Part shown: positions 48,158 to 59,955 of the stretch, piece by piece | Position numbering within the stretch: position 1 is the first letter of the stretch | Layout of the letters: every line of letters begins with the position of its first letter | Assembly: GCA_015501075.1 (NCBI GenBank) | Contig: JADNYJ010000049.1 | Span: 62,001-126,000, forward strand | DNA length: 64,000 bases | Reading direction: 5' to 3' | Source: Gymnopilus junonius | Taxonomy: Eukaryota > Basidiomycota > Agaricomycetes > Agaricales > Galerinaceae | Made by a program: the position numbers and the translations under genes | The notes under the pieces: model-generated | Told to the model about the DNA's origin: nothing | Databases searched by the model: none | Seen by the model: the letters and a program-made list of their open reading frames with translations, nothing else

Positions 48158-50697
48158 TTACCACATCACAGACCCAAAGAAAACAACCAAGCCCCCTACC
48201 ACCGCCCCACCAACAGCAGCAACCGCCATCCCCATCCTACTCCTCCCAACACGTACACCAGCCGCACCACCCGTAACACTCCCCTCACTCGTACTCCCCA
48301 GCTCCCCATACCCATCCATCCCCGTATGCCCATTCGAAGTCGCCAATACCTCAGGGTCCACACTCGCCGTGTTCCTCATCCGCGTCTGCACCGTCGTCGA
48401 GAACGTCTTACTGGACCCGCCGGCGGTCTCGGTCATGTATGACGGCGAGAGAAAGACGAGCGCGACGCCTGGGGCGGGAACGTGGATGTTGCATGTGCTG
48501 GTGCCGGTGACGGAGGAGCAGAGGATGGTTTGGATTTGTTCAGTGCCTGTGAGACGGCCGTCTGATCCGAAAATGGGCCCGAATGTTTGGCCTGCCCAGG
48601 TGTAGTTGCCTTTTTGCGCCACACTGGACGCTTGGAGGTATCTTGTAAAGGAAAAGGAAATCGGCGTGTGTTAAGATGCGAAGTACGAAAAATAAAAGAA
48701 ATATATTTACTTCACCTGCACAGACGCCGGCATCTGTCCTCCAGTCAGCGTAAGCGCAACGGTCAGATCGCTGGCGCCGGTACTATCTGTAACGTAATTG
48801 AACAGCATCACTCTAACCAGAGTGCTATTATCGTAAATCGCATACGCCGGGCTATAGATATTGTTGGTGTTTCCTTGCAAATCCACAACCTGCGTGTTAT
48901 TCCCCGGACCAAGGGCTTCGGCCATAACAAGGGCAGAATAATAAATAGGCCCAATAGTCCACCTGCGAAATGTACTTTGATTTGTCGGAGGAGCTGTACA
49001 TCAATGCCATGAGAATTAGTACAAACTCAAAGAAGGAAAACTAAAGAAAGACAAACATACGCGTAAACGGATTATAAAAAACATTCTGTCCACCAACGTG
49101 GAACAGTCCTCCGGAAAAATTCGAATGCGCCAACTGCATCCCATAATCCAACCCCCACAGCGCCGCGCCGAAACTGTCACTGACCCCATTAAATCCACCG
49201 CATGACGCCGTGTTAGTCTCGAACATCAACAGCTTCTTGCCTTGCGTTTGGACGTAGGCAGTGGAATTGAGGTAGGGCGAGATGAGCGCCTGGGGCGCTG
49301 TGTGGTTGAGGTAGTGCGTGAACATCGTTTGTGGGTCCCTGGGGGTGCCGATGCCGAATTGGGCAAAGCAGTTGTCACTTGGGTAGCTAAAGGAAATACA
49401 ATATGTTTAGAAAGAGAATTAAAATATGAGAGAGGAAAGGGTGAACATACTGTTCAACGGACAGATACGCCAAATTCGAGGTGTAGTTATTAATGAAGCC
49501 TGTATCCCAAACCATCTCAGGAGTCCAAGGTCCAGTGTTAACACTCGGTCCAATTAAAATATTCTGGTTATGAATACTGGAATCGGCAGCCATAGCGCTA
49601 ACAAGTTTTCCAAACTCGCCGACGTAATCAGAAGGACTATAGCCCTATTGTACAGTAACCCTAATCAGTCGCCGGATAGGGAAAAGTGAAAAGTGAAGAT
49701 ATTCCACTGACCGAAGGTCGATGTCCATGAGTCCCATATAAATCAGGCTCATTTCCGACCTGCAGCCCAATGAGATAGTTTCCTAAAATCGCTTGACCCT
49801 GCTCAGCGATGGCGAGACGGAAATTCGACGTATCATTAAAAGGCACCCCAAGATGCCAATGCACGTTGACTAGTGAGGATATATTCGCGAGGAGGTATAA
49901 AAGTTGGTCGGTAAACACCAGCGGGGGGGTATCGGTCTGTAGTTAAATTTGCACAAGGTTCAGTAAATATTAAAATACTATTCCAGAGTATTAGAAACGA
50001 ACAGGGTTGGAGGCAGCGCCGTAGTCTTTCTCGATCATCTTCCCGTTTGGCGTGTTGCTGACCAGAGCGGCGGTCTCTTGTGTGTTTCCGCCGACTCGGA
50101 CGACTACTCCGCCTGCGCGTTGTTGGAGATTGGCCATGAGGTTGAGAAAGGGGACTTGCAGGACCGAGCTATATCCACAGCAACTCAGAAAATGGGATAT
50201 ATGCTGCATGACACGAAAGGCACGCACGCATTTGTTCCTACTATAAGGCACACGCGAAAAATGGATATCAATAATCATATCACCAAAATACAGGAATACG
50301 CACAAACTTGATTAACCACCGACATCTCAATCGAAAATCCGAAAAACGATCCGCTATGCATAATCGACGCCCCGGGCGGCGGGGTATTACTCAGTGCAAT
50401 CCCAAAACTTGTCGGCAAAGCGTCAAGTCCAGGAGGCGAGGGCGCGATAAGGGTGGTAGGATTGAACGCTGCAGGACCGGTATAATTCCCGCTGCCTGGC
50501 GAATTCGTTCCGGTGGGAGCTGCGGGATCCGCTGAGAGGACGGTTTGGTCTTTTGGGTGATAGACTGTTATGGAGGCTGAGCATGTTTGTAGGAAGGCGA
50601 GGGTGACGAGCAAGAGGAAGCTGAGGGGAAAGGAGATGCGGAAGCTTTTGTGGGCGCCAGTGCCAATGCCAAGCCGGGGAACGGTGATCAGGGGCAT
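48158..50697 (-). CDS. Glycoside hydrolase family 79 enzyme, probably GPI-anchored (paralogue A)
   Basis: GH79 contains beta-glucuronidases and heparanase-like enzymes; fungal members act on arabinogalactan or other glucuronic-acid glycans. From 50697: an N-terminus MPLITVPRLG with a hydrophobic segment FPLSFLLLVTLAFLQTCSA (signal anchor or signal peptide), then SFFGFSIEMSVVNQV, VLQVPFLNLMANLQQRAGGVVVRVGGNTQET, LLYLLANISSLVNVHWHLGVPFND, the acid/base motif VGNEPDLY (about 49740-49755) and the nucleophile motif LLMFETNTASCGGF (about 49200-49240). The GH79 C-terminal domain follows (VVDLQGNTNNIYSPAYAIYD; NYTWAGQTFG). The tail is a Ser/Gly-rich spacer then MGMAVAAVGGAVVGGLVVFF, a typical GPI-addition hydrophobic end. 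Both catalytic Glu are intact. A divergent paralogue lies 1.2 kb away on the other strand. Confidence 0.87.
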
Positions 50698-51885
50698 GTG
50701 GAATTGCTGCGAAAGCCGAAGCGAGGGATAGGATTGCAAGCTTATCGCCGTCGCCAGCGTCTATCAACAGGGTGCGTTGACTAGGCGTTTTGAGAAGTCG
50801 ATATCTGCAGGCAGCTCTAAGAAAGGAAGGTAGGGCAGGCAAAATTTGGCCTTACTTTGGCGACTAAACTAGACGCTTTCGCACATATAATTTCCGAATT
50901 GAGATGATATTGCCTTTTTCCGTATTGCTTTACATATTTCTCAAAAACCAGGTCATCCTTCTTCAGGTTCACATCGCATTGAAAAAGTGGCACGGTTTTG
51001 TAAATATCGCTTTTTCTTGGATTGTTCATTTGATAGTCCGCATATGCCGCGGACAACAGGCGTAAGCCGTCCTAGAAAGGAAGATATTAGCAAACATCGG
51101 TGATTTGGACTGGCAGAAAGTCGTAAAGCGGAATCAATGATCACTTACTTATATTAAGAGAAACTCGATACTTTGCCCATGTAGTTGAACAAAGAAACCC
51201 TTTTACGTCCAGGGCGTAGAAGCTGATGGCTGGTGGACATTCTTATTCGGGACTGTAGCTAGCTAGGGGTTCACAAGGGCCAAGACGCTGGATTTCTCGG
51301 TGATGAACGAGGGTGCTTCTGTCCAGTGATGTGCCATCAGTAGAGGAAGCATAGGGAAAAAAGAGCAAAAAAAGAGAATACCCGAAAATTGGCAGCAGTT
51401 GAACGCGGGAACGGTCGGAATGCACATATCCAATCGGTGGATGGCTCTACATGCGGTTTCGTGGTGCATTCAGTAGCCCTCCTGTGGATGCTGTTCAGTA
51501 ATTGCATTTGACAAGCAGTTCATTACGTCGATGTGACAAGGAAACCCGATGACCCAAATAAAATTGTCCTTTTGGGTAGGAGATACTTGTCATCCACGCT
51601 CCTCGAGTCGAGCAATGAGAAGGTCGCTATGGGAGGGCTGGCAGACATGGACAAACGTCAGAGCACTAGAAGTGTCTCTGTGACGGCCGATATCAGCTGC
51701 GGCGCTGCTAAAATTAGCACACACTTCCCATTGCGACACTTTTCCTTCATCTCTTCCACTGCCTGCCCTTTCCTCTCCCTTTCCTCTCCATAGACGCCCG
51801 TATTCCGGCCAATACACCCTTTACAGCCATTAAAAACACTTGGCGTCGACATACCCTGGGTTGCAGGGCTTGGCATCACCTAAAA
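50698..51885. other. Shared divergent promoter region of the two GH79 genes
   Basis: About 1.19 kb between the two starts. Short minus-strand ORFs at 50817-51144 have no recognisable features. No repeats seen. Confidence 0.5.
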
Positions 51886-54341
51886 ATGATGAATCCTTCG
51901 GCTGTCTCGAGCCTGAGAACCACTTGGCGCATCAGCGCGCTCCTTGTCCTCTTCTCTCTACTCCCCACCTCCAATGCAGTCACTGTCTACTACCAGGCTG
52001 GCACACAGGCTGCAATGGCAGCGGCCGCTTCTCCGACGGGCAACTACACCGGCCCAGCGGCATACAGCCCGGTCACTCTCGCAGCACCCGCCCCACCTGG
52101 TCCGACCGCATTTCCGACACAGTTCAGTCTCCAGTTGACCAATGCCGTCCCTCAGAATGCCTCTGTGGCCCAGAATGGCTCCTTCTTTGGGTTCTCGATT
52201 GAAATGTCCGTGGTCAACCAAGTTAGTGAGTATCGTCCTTTTCCCTGCTTTGATCTCGGCTAGATACTCATGAGGTATTTGACAGTTGGATTCAACTCGT
52301 ATGACTATTCTCTCCTGATATAACTGCAAAGAATATTATTGATGGAAATGCAGGACTGTGTTATATGTTCCGTTCCTAAATCTCATGGCCAATATTCAGC
52401 AGCGTGTGGGTCGGGTCAACATTCGTGTCGGAGGAAACACCCAAGAAACAGCCACTCTGGTAGACAGCACACCCGATGGAAAAATCCTCGAAAAAGACAA
52501 GGCAGGAGCTACCAACCCTGTACGTCAACTCGCTCTCAAATTCCATTCGTAATACTTCCGAAGAAATGTTTCTAATTCCATTTTCCTTTTGGAACAGACT
52601 CAAACACCACCTCTGATATTCACCCCAGACCTCCTCTACATGCTCCGCAATGTATCAGATCTCGTCAACGTCCGTTGGTATCTGGGTGTGCCCTTCAATG
52701 ATACCTCCAACTTCCGCTTGGAAATCATCGAACAAGGACAGCAAATTCTTGGTGACTACCTCATTGGCCTGCAAGCAGGAAACGAACCCGATTTGTACGC
52801 GAACCACGGACATCGTAATCAGGTAATGTTCCTGAATTATTTGAAAGGAAGGCACTGAAGTTTTTTTTGTTTGATAGAGCTATGCTCCTGGAGATTACTT
52901 CAACGACTTTGGTCTGTTGATTAATGCCATGAGCCAGGATTCGTCTATTTCACCACGATCTCGCGACCTTTTGCTTGGTCCTAGTATTCAGGTTCTTTGG
53001 ACTCCTGAACAAATATGGAACACCGGCTTCGTCACTGCTTACAGCCAAGAACTGGCCTTCCTTTCTGTCGAGCGGTATGTTGGTTTTCAACATTCTTCAT
53101 AACGACTCAAAATCATTTTTACTTGTTTACCAGATATCCCACAGACAACTGCGCTGTCGCCTTCCCAGGCTCCGACTCGACATTCCACGACCCACAACAA
53201 ACCTTCCCCACCTTCCTCACACATCAGTCCGCCACAGGGCTAGTTTCGGAATACCTCAACTCCACCGCCTTTGCGTTGCAGAATGGCAAATCCCTGCTCA
53301 TGTTCGAAACCAACACTGCTTCGTGTGGTGGATTCCCCGGGATCTCCAACTCGTTCGGAGCGGCCCTCTGGGGTGTGGACTACGCGCTGCAGATGGCTGC
53401 TGTAAATTTCGGAGGCGCGCTGTTCCACGTTGGTGGACAGAGTGTGTCGTATAATCCTTTTACTCGTATGCCTTTTTATTCCCTTATTCTCTAAGTTGTT
53501 AATTAAACCTTCCTATTTAGCTCCTCCCACCAACGAAAGCACATTCCATCAGTGGACTGTGGGGCCCATCTACTACTCCGCCCTTGTTGTAGCAGAAGCT
53601 CTTGGGCCTAGCAACACCTCCCAAGTCCTGGACCTCCAAGCGAACGGCGCGAACCAATTCTCACCTGCATATGGCATCTGGGAGAAAGGTGCCCTTGCCA
53701 GGGTGGTCCTTATCAACTTTGTGGACGACCCGAGCGGGCAGAGTGATGTTTTCGTGAGCTTGGGTATGTCGGATGCCAGTATGCCATCACAGGTGGACGT
53801 CAAGTACGTTGTTCCATTTCCACTCTTTTTTATCTATAAATCGATCTCACGTGTTGTTTTCTTTTCTTTTTTTTTCTGCAGGTACCTCCTCTCACCTTCG
53901 GTGTCGGACATCGCAAACTTCACATGGGCAGGCCAAACTTTCGGGGACAACTTCGCATCGGACGGACGGCCAGTGGGAACAGTCAACGTCACTACCCTCC
54001 CCTGCACAAACGGGGTCTGCACGATCCACGTCCCCGCCCCTGGCGCGGCCATCGTCTTCCTCAACTCCAACGCCAACGGCGGAAACAACCAGAACGACGG
54101 TGTGACGGCTGCGCCCGCGACCACATTCAGCACAACGACATATACGAGGACGAGGAACACGATCACGATCGATCCGGCTGTGCTGGCGACTTCGAATGGG
54201 CATAGTGGGTCGACGTATGAGCAGCTTGGGAGCACGAGTGCGGATGCGAATAAGAATGGGGCTGTTGAGAGGAGGAGTGTGTTGCTCGGTGCGGGTTTGA
54301 CGGCAGCTGTGGCGCTTGTAGCTGGGTGGTTGGTGCTGTAA
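51886..54341 (+). CDS. Glycoside hydrolase family 79 enzyme, probably GPI-anchored (paralogue B)
   Basis: Same family and architecture as the minus-strand neighbour. Exon 1 (51886-52225) encodes a signal peptide (ISALLVLFSLLPTSNA), the N-terminal strand domain (GNYTGPAAYSPVTLAAPAPP) and SFFGFSIEMSVVNQV. Later exons give VPFLNLMANIQQRVGRVNIRVGGNTQET, LLYMLRNVSDLVNVRWYLGVPFND, the acid/base AGNEPDLYANHGH (about 52780-52815), FVTAYSQELAFLSVERYP, the nucleophile LLMFETNTASCGGFPG (about 53300-53345) and FGAALWGVDYALQMA. The C-terminal domain has QVLDLQANGANQFSPAYGIW and IANFTWAGQTFGDNFASDGRP. It ends RRSVLLGAGLTAAVALVAGWLVL, a GPI-anchor signal. A CACGTG in an intron near 53849 is probably incidental. 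The high similarity between A and B, with inverted orientation, indicates a local inverted duplication. Confidence 0.88.
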
Positions 54342-54809
54342 GATGATGTTGATGATGCTAATGGACAGGCGTGGCGCAAGCATAATAATGGACACAATTG
54401 GACTCTTTGATCAAGGAGGAAATGAACTGCATATTTTTTTTAGCATAACTTAGAAGCATTTTGAACTTTTTTTTTCTTGCTTAGTTACTTTTGGATTAGG
54501 ACTAGTCAGTATTGACAGCGCCGCTCCTTTTGACTTTATCCTACTCTACGTATTTGCTTTCGACAAGCTCTGCACTTCGTTTAATGCATTCATGTCCAAT
54601 TTAAATTATTTTTAGCATGGCATTGCAATATAGGTGTGTTGTATCAACAAAATTCCATTCCATATCCAGTCTGTAAAGTATTAATTCATATATACTTGCG
54701 CGATAGTTCACGTTCCTGTGCGAGAGAGAGAGAGAGAAAGGCTAGATTACAATAATTTTCATACACTACCGCCGACACCTCTAAAACAAACCAGGGTTGC
54801 AACATTAAC
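54342..54809. other. Convergent intergenic region
   Basis: 3' flanks of GH79-B (+) and PEP carboxykinase (-). It contains a (GA)n run at 54722-54737; no gene. Confidence 0.55.
54722..54737. repeat. (GA)n microsatellite
   Basis: Eight GA units downstream of the PEP carboxykinase stop codon. Confidence 0.75.
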
Positions 54810-56910
54810 CTAAAGCTGGGGCCCGGCCAACCTGACTTTCTCATCCACATCCTTCTCGTAAAGCGCAAACGCTTTCGAGAACATCCCAGCCAACTTCCTA
54901 ATCTCCTTCTGGAACGCCTCCTTATCGGCCCACGCCAACGAGGGGTTCAATAGCTCCCTCGGAACGCCCTCGAGGGAGGTGGGAATGGAAAGGTTGAACG
55001 TTCCAAAGTTCTCGAATTCTGCCTTGGCGAGTTCGCCAGAGTGTACGGCGTCGACGATGCGGCGGGTGAACTTGAGAGGGCAGCGCTTTCCACTGCCGAA
55101 TTTTCCGCCTGTCCAGCCGGTATTGATGAGCCAGCAGTTGACGTGATGCTTGGACATGCGTTCAGCAAGCATCTCAGCGTAGCGACCAGGCTAGTTAAAG
55201 TACATGTTAGTCAAAAGTTGAGGAAGCCTGACTGCCTAACGTACATGAAGAACGATGAAGGGGGCACTGTAACAAGTGGAGAAGGTAGGAATAGGTTCAA
55301 GAACACCGTCTTCGGTTCCAGGCGTTTTCCTAAAAATCATACGTTAGCTCTCTATCAAGACAAAGTAGAAGAAAGGCTAACGAAGTGTAACCAGCCAAGA
55401 AGTGATAGCTGGCTTGCTCGGGGGTGAGCTTACTGACAGGAGGAAGCACACCGAAAGCATCGCAAGTTAACATGATAATGTTGGATGGTTGACGATCAAC
55501 AATACAAGGAATTTGCGCATTGGGGATGAACTCAATAGGATAGGCGCAACGCGTGTTCTCGGTGATGCTAACATCATCGTAATCGGGCACGCGAGTGATG
55601 GGGTTGTAGACGACATTCTCGAGGATGCTGCCGAATCGGATGGCGTTGAAGATGTCGGGCTCCTTTTCGGCGGAAAGGTTGATGCACTTGGCGTAGCATC
55701 CACCTTCGATGTTGAAGACACCAGTATCTGACCAGACGTGCTCGTCATCACCGATCAAAAGACGGTTAGGGTCAGCCGACAGAGTGGTCTTTCCGGTTCC
55801 AGAGAGACCGAAGAACAGGGTGACATCGCCGTTCTCAATTCCGACATTGGCAGATGAATGGAGGGATAATGTACCGAACTTGACAGGCTGCAAGTAGTGC
55901 TTTAAAAGGAGAAAAGTCAGTAGACGGTCTACTAGTTTCACTATTGGAATCCTACCATCACGGAGAAAACACCCTTCTTCATTTCACCGGCATACTCAGT
56001 ACCGAGGATAACCATCTCCATACGCTTGAAGTTGATCTCCACAGACGTAGTGGAGCTCATGCCCTTCGTGAATCGGTTAGCGGGGAACTGGCCAGCGTTG
56101 TAAATGATGAAGTCTGGATCGCCAAAGTCGGCGAGTTGCTCCTCCGTCGGGCGGATAAGCATATTGTTCTGCAGAGACATTTAAGCAAGCCATTACCAGG
56201 TAAAAGAAATGGAAAGGGACGGACCATGAACAAGGCATGGTAAGCCCTGGCGCAAATAACCCGGACCTTGATGCGGTATCTGGGATCCCACTAGTTGGCA
56301 GCGGTCAGATTAAAAATACATCAAACCAATACAAAAGAAATTTGAACTGACCCCAGCATACCCATCGAAAACATACACGTTGTCCCGCGTATTGAGATAA
56401 TCGATGGCACGTTCCCGATTAATTTCAAAGGTATCTATTATCACCAAAAAAATCAGCGACCAAAAACATCGAAAGGTAAAAGTCAAAGCAAGAAAAAAAC
56501 ATACGCTCATCCATCTTGATGTTTACGGAGCCCCACCAGATTTCATCCTTGCTGGTATCTTCGTACACAATCCTTTTGTCCTTGGGGCTTCTCCCAGTCT
56601 TCTTTCCGGAAAAGTTGATCAGCGCACCCGAAGAGGAGATGATGGCTCCTTCATTGCGGATGGCGTCTTCATAAAGCTGGGCAACGGGGGCATTGCGTTT
56701 GATCTGGATACGCTCCATATCGAACCCGGCATGTGAGAAGTACTCGAGATCCTGGCCGATTACTGCCCGTCAAGTGGTAAATGAGCATGCTAGAGACTAA
56801 AATTGAGAGCACATACGGCTGGAGAACTGCTGGTTGTCGAAGGACTGAGCATAATTCTTGTGGAGGATGTGAGGAGTAACGTAGGGAGTAGCGTGAGTTT
56901 GGGGTGCCAT
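54810..56910 (-). CDS. PCK1: ATP-dependent phosphoenolpyruvate carboxykinase
   Basis: Cytosolic enzyme converting oxaloacetate and ATP to phosphoenolpyruvate, the committed step of gluconeogenesis. From 56910: [59 protein letters not shown] (about 56575-56640), [54 protein letters not shown], and the P-loop [17 protein letters not shown] (about 55780-55830). Then come the metal-site [26 protein letters not shown], the adenine-region [27 protein letters not shown] block, and [21 protein letters not shown] near the C-terminus. Length, order and motifs match the ATP-type fungal enzyme, not the GTP type. Seven or more exons. It ends LAGPQL. A TATA box and an E-box lie just upstream. Confidence 0.95.
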
Positions 56911-56960
56911 GGTCGTCGCAGGTTTCAAGAATGGGGGAAAACTGGAGAAAGTCGGAGGAG

Positions 56961-56967
56961 TTTTATA
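56961..56967 (-). promoter_or_regulatory. TATA box of PEP carboxykinase
   Basis: TATAAAA on the minus strand, 50-57 bp upstream of the ATG at 56910, a suitable distance for a short 5' leader. Confidence 0.5.
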
Positions 56968-57002
56968 TGACGGCGGAACTGTGGAGAGGCATTTCCATGC
57001 CA

Positions 57003-57010
57003 ATCACGTG
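57003..57010 (+). promoter_or_regulatory. E-box ATCACGTG upstream of PEP carboxykinase
   Basis: Exact bHLH RTCACRTG consensus, about 95 bp upstream of the start codon and about 35 bp beyond the TATA box. Confidence 0.42.
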
Positions 57011-57369
57011 AAACGGATCATGGCTCTAGGTCGTCGCGTTCTAAATTTGGGGTAGTTCAAAGGAAAGCTTGGCCAGCTCTCTCTGGTCAGGTGCGGCCCA
57101 CTTGTCTCAGAAAAATTAATGAAATGACCTTGGGTCCTATCTCCTGCAGTATTCCCTTTATATTTTATAGAGAAGAAATGCAGAGAAAAGAAGAGGAAAA
57201 GCCAGCGACGGGACTAGTCTAAAAATAACAACCACTTAGAAAACATCCGACGGGACCGTTTAGCCTAGGCCTAACGGAAGGGATCTGCCTCATATTCCCC
57301 CGACGCTTACTAGTAGTAGTACAAAAGAATCAAGGGTGGAAAGGATAGAGGTTGATCCGGCTCAGCCCA

Positions 57370-59512
57370 CTATAGCACAGCTTCCTGATCTTCCTTGAAA
57401 GTTCTCTGGACCTAGACACCCAATCAGATGTCGCGAGCACGGCTGTTGGAGGAAATATCTACTCACATCTTCAAAAAATTTGTCATCCAAGAGCACACGC
57501 GCCCCCGCAACGGCCAGAGCTTTAGAGACGTCTAGGCATGCATAATGCGCTTCCTTTGTAGCCGCTGCCGATGCGAACGCTCTCGTGTGATTACCGCCAT
57601 CGACGACGCTTGGGATGGCTGGATAGACTGATTAGAGATTGTCTAGTGCAAGTACGAGATGAAGGCAACTTACCAAATCCAGGATGAAGAGACGGAATTG
57701 CTAGAAAAAGTATTGTAGCAGGCCGAGCCTCATTAAAGTACAGCATACTAACCGTAGGTAACATTTCCCTTGCGAAAAAAAATGCAGAGGTTAGATCAGC
57801 CTACTGTACAACGAAGGCAGGAAGCATATCACTCACGAAGTCCGTAGATGCATCTTTAATCCCCCAATCATAATCAATCGCACCATACTTGTTCAGAACA
57901 ACATTGGCGACCTCCCCACCTGCGTGAATTTATCTAGTTAAACCAGGTAAACAAGCAAACACAGGATGTCACACTCACCCAAAGCAGGATTCTGGCGAAT
58001 CTCGTATAATGATATTCCCCTCTCGATTGTGAGCTCGCATCCAGTGGCGAGAGCTGCGGCTCTTGTTGCCAGAACGTCAGTTGCTTGCCCTTGAAACTAG
58101 GACGAACATGGGCGCACTCGAAACACGGAAGGACACGTTTCACCGTCTCCTTGGTCTCCTTCATCGTCGGTGCACGAATAAGGCAGCTGGAAGAATCGAC
58201 TTGAGCAACAGCAATTCAAGGCACTGTGCAGAAGATATTAACTTGTACTTGGCATGATCGGGGATAACTGTCAGAGCATAATTGAGGAAAAGCAAGGAGA
58301 CAATAATTTAAAAGGGAAGCACTATTTGGTGCCCAATCTTTGCCTTCAAATATTCCATGTACCCGAACAGTTGGCTTCAGTTGTTGACGAAGCGCAGAGA
58401 TGTTGTTATATGCAAGCACCGCTGCGTCTAATGCGTTTTTACCCTCCCAAGGCGAAAGAGCAGCATGGGCACTATTACGGACCAATGCAGTGGAAGCTTT
58501 GAGAGACATTATTATATACAATAAGAAAAACTTACGTGCGACCTTTATACACAGCTTTAACCTCTTGAATCGCCAAAGAGCTCGTTAAACTGACTGATCC
58601 TACGGGCCCTGGTGCTGGGTGGCACCTGAAAATGATTAGTTAATGATAGAAAAGATTCCTGTCGAACGTACATGAGACAGATGTCCATGCCCTCATATGC
58701 ACCCGCGTCAAGTAGTCTGACCTTTCCGGCTCCTCCTTCTTCAGCTGTTGGAACCGTTTGAGAATGAAAATCTCCGCTTCGTAATTGAAAAAGTTTGGGG
58801 TGTACCTGGTGTACCAAGAAGGACTATCTTTCCAGCAATATCATGCCTCTGCATGGCGGCTTTGAGAGCGATGGCGACTGCGACCCCTGAGCATCCTATG
58901 TGTGAGCTTTCGTCAAAGGATGAGAACCGGAGCGCTACAGACCTGATATACCAATGAGATTGTGCCCACATGCGTGTCCAATGCCTTTGAGCGCGTCCAT
59001 CTTGAACAGCATGTCAGAAAGCCAAGGTTCTTGAAAAACAATGCATAAACACCTCCGAATTTATCCCAATGGTCCGTCCACCATTTCCGTGCTGGAAAAC
59101 AGCCTGCCATGCAGTGTCCAGATGGAAGTGCTCCGTGACTTGGAAACCATGTTTGGCCACATATTTCGTGTAGACGGAGTGTGCATAACTGTGAGCGCAT
59201 GAACACTCGAATGAGCGAATCTAATAAAAAGGTCCCTACACCTCCTCGTAGCCTAGTTCCGGATGAGCTGAATAGAATAGAGATCAATAACAGCCCTATG
59301 TGCAGCTTAACGTCACTTGCTCTGCAACCCCCAAGCTTACCGTGAATATCAAGACTCAAACTCCTCAATTCACCGTCCAACTCGTATATCCTTTTCTCGA
59401 TAGTCTCCAAGATGTCAGGTCTGTATATTTCACTTGAACCAGGCTTTGCTGGAGCAGGACGTTTATTGTCATCAGGACGCCAGACAGGATCCTTGCTTTG
59501 GTTGCCTGACAT
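57370..59512 (-). CDS. Peptidase M20 family amidohydrolase (aminoacylase-1-like 2 type)
   Basis: Metal-dependent amidohydrolase of the M20 family; relatives cleave N-acyl amino acids or small peptides. From 59512: [49 protein letters not shown] with [52 protein letters not shown] with the metal-binding Asp and His residues (about 58915-59000), [32 protein letters not shown] with the catalytic and metal Glu (about 58735-58880), ICLMCHPAPGP, the lid-domain [26 protein letters not shown] (about 58405-58480), and [20 protein letters not shown] late exon encodes [24 protein letters not shown] (catalytic-domain closing segment). It ends [13 protein letters not shown] with stop at 57370. Ten or so short exons; borders between 57600 and 58260 were not all resolved. 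No signal peptide. Confidence 0.85.
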
Positions 59513-59955
59513 AGTTGGTAATGAGGAACAGAAAGCTGGTTTGGACGGGGGGTTGTTTATATGAAAGGAGAAGTTATTTCTGATGCGGAATTCATGACTC
59601 GAGAGAGGTGATAATGGGTGAAAATGGCGAAATGCGAGGGTCAGCAGGCCTCTGGGCGGCGTCATCATGAGAGCATCATGAAAGCGGTCGTTTGGTTGGC
59701 AGTGCACATTTTTATCTTATCTTATCTGTCGTGCTTCCACCGCTGATCCGGCCAGGCTCCAGACCTCCAACCTGTTTCCGTCCTCCAGTGCAGCCACAAT
59801 CATCGGTCCACAAACCCTTATAGGTGTACATTAGTTTTAGGTCTGATTGCCCTAGTTTCTTGCAGCCTTCAGTCGGTATGCTAACAACACATACTCAGGA
59901 CCATTTAGAACTTCCAATGCAACATCAAGGGCATCAAACCTCTCAGTCAACCATA
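59513..59955. other. Divergent promoter region between the amidohydrolase and GPHR genes
   Basis: No gene. The plus-strand frame open from 59824 may be 5' leader of the next gene. Confidence 0.5.

Larger units (their letters stand above)
56911..57369. other. PEP carboxykinase promoter and amidohydrolase 3' flank
   Basis: Contains a TATA box and a CACGTG box (listed separately) and no gene. Confidence 0.55.

Noticed and set aside
47891..48605. Long plus-strand ORFs of 183-187 codons
   Set aside because: They overlap the well-supported C-terminal end of GH79-A on the other strand and its GC-rich Gly/Ser tail; they are frame shadows.
53846..53851. CACGTG in a GH79-B intron
   Set aside because: A single site in a late intron, far from the promoter; likely chance.
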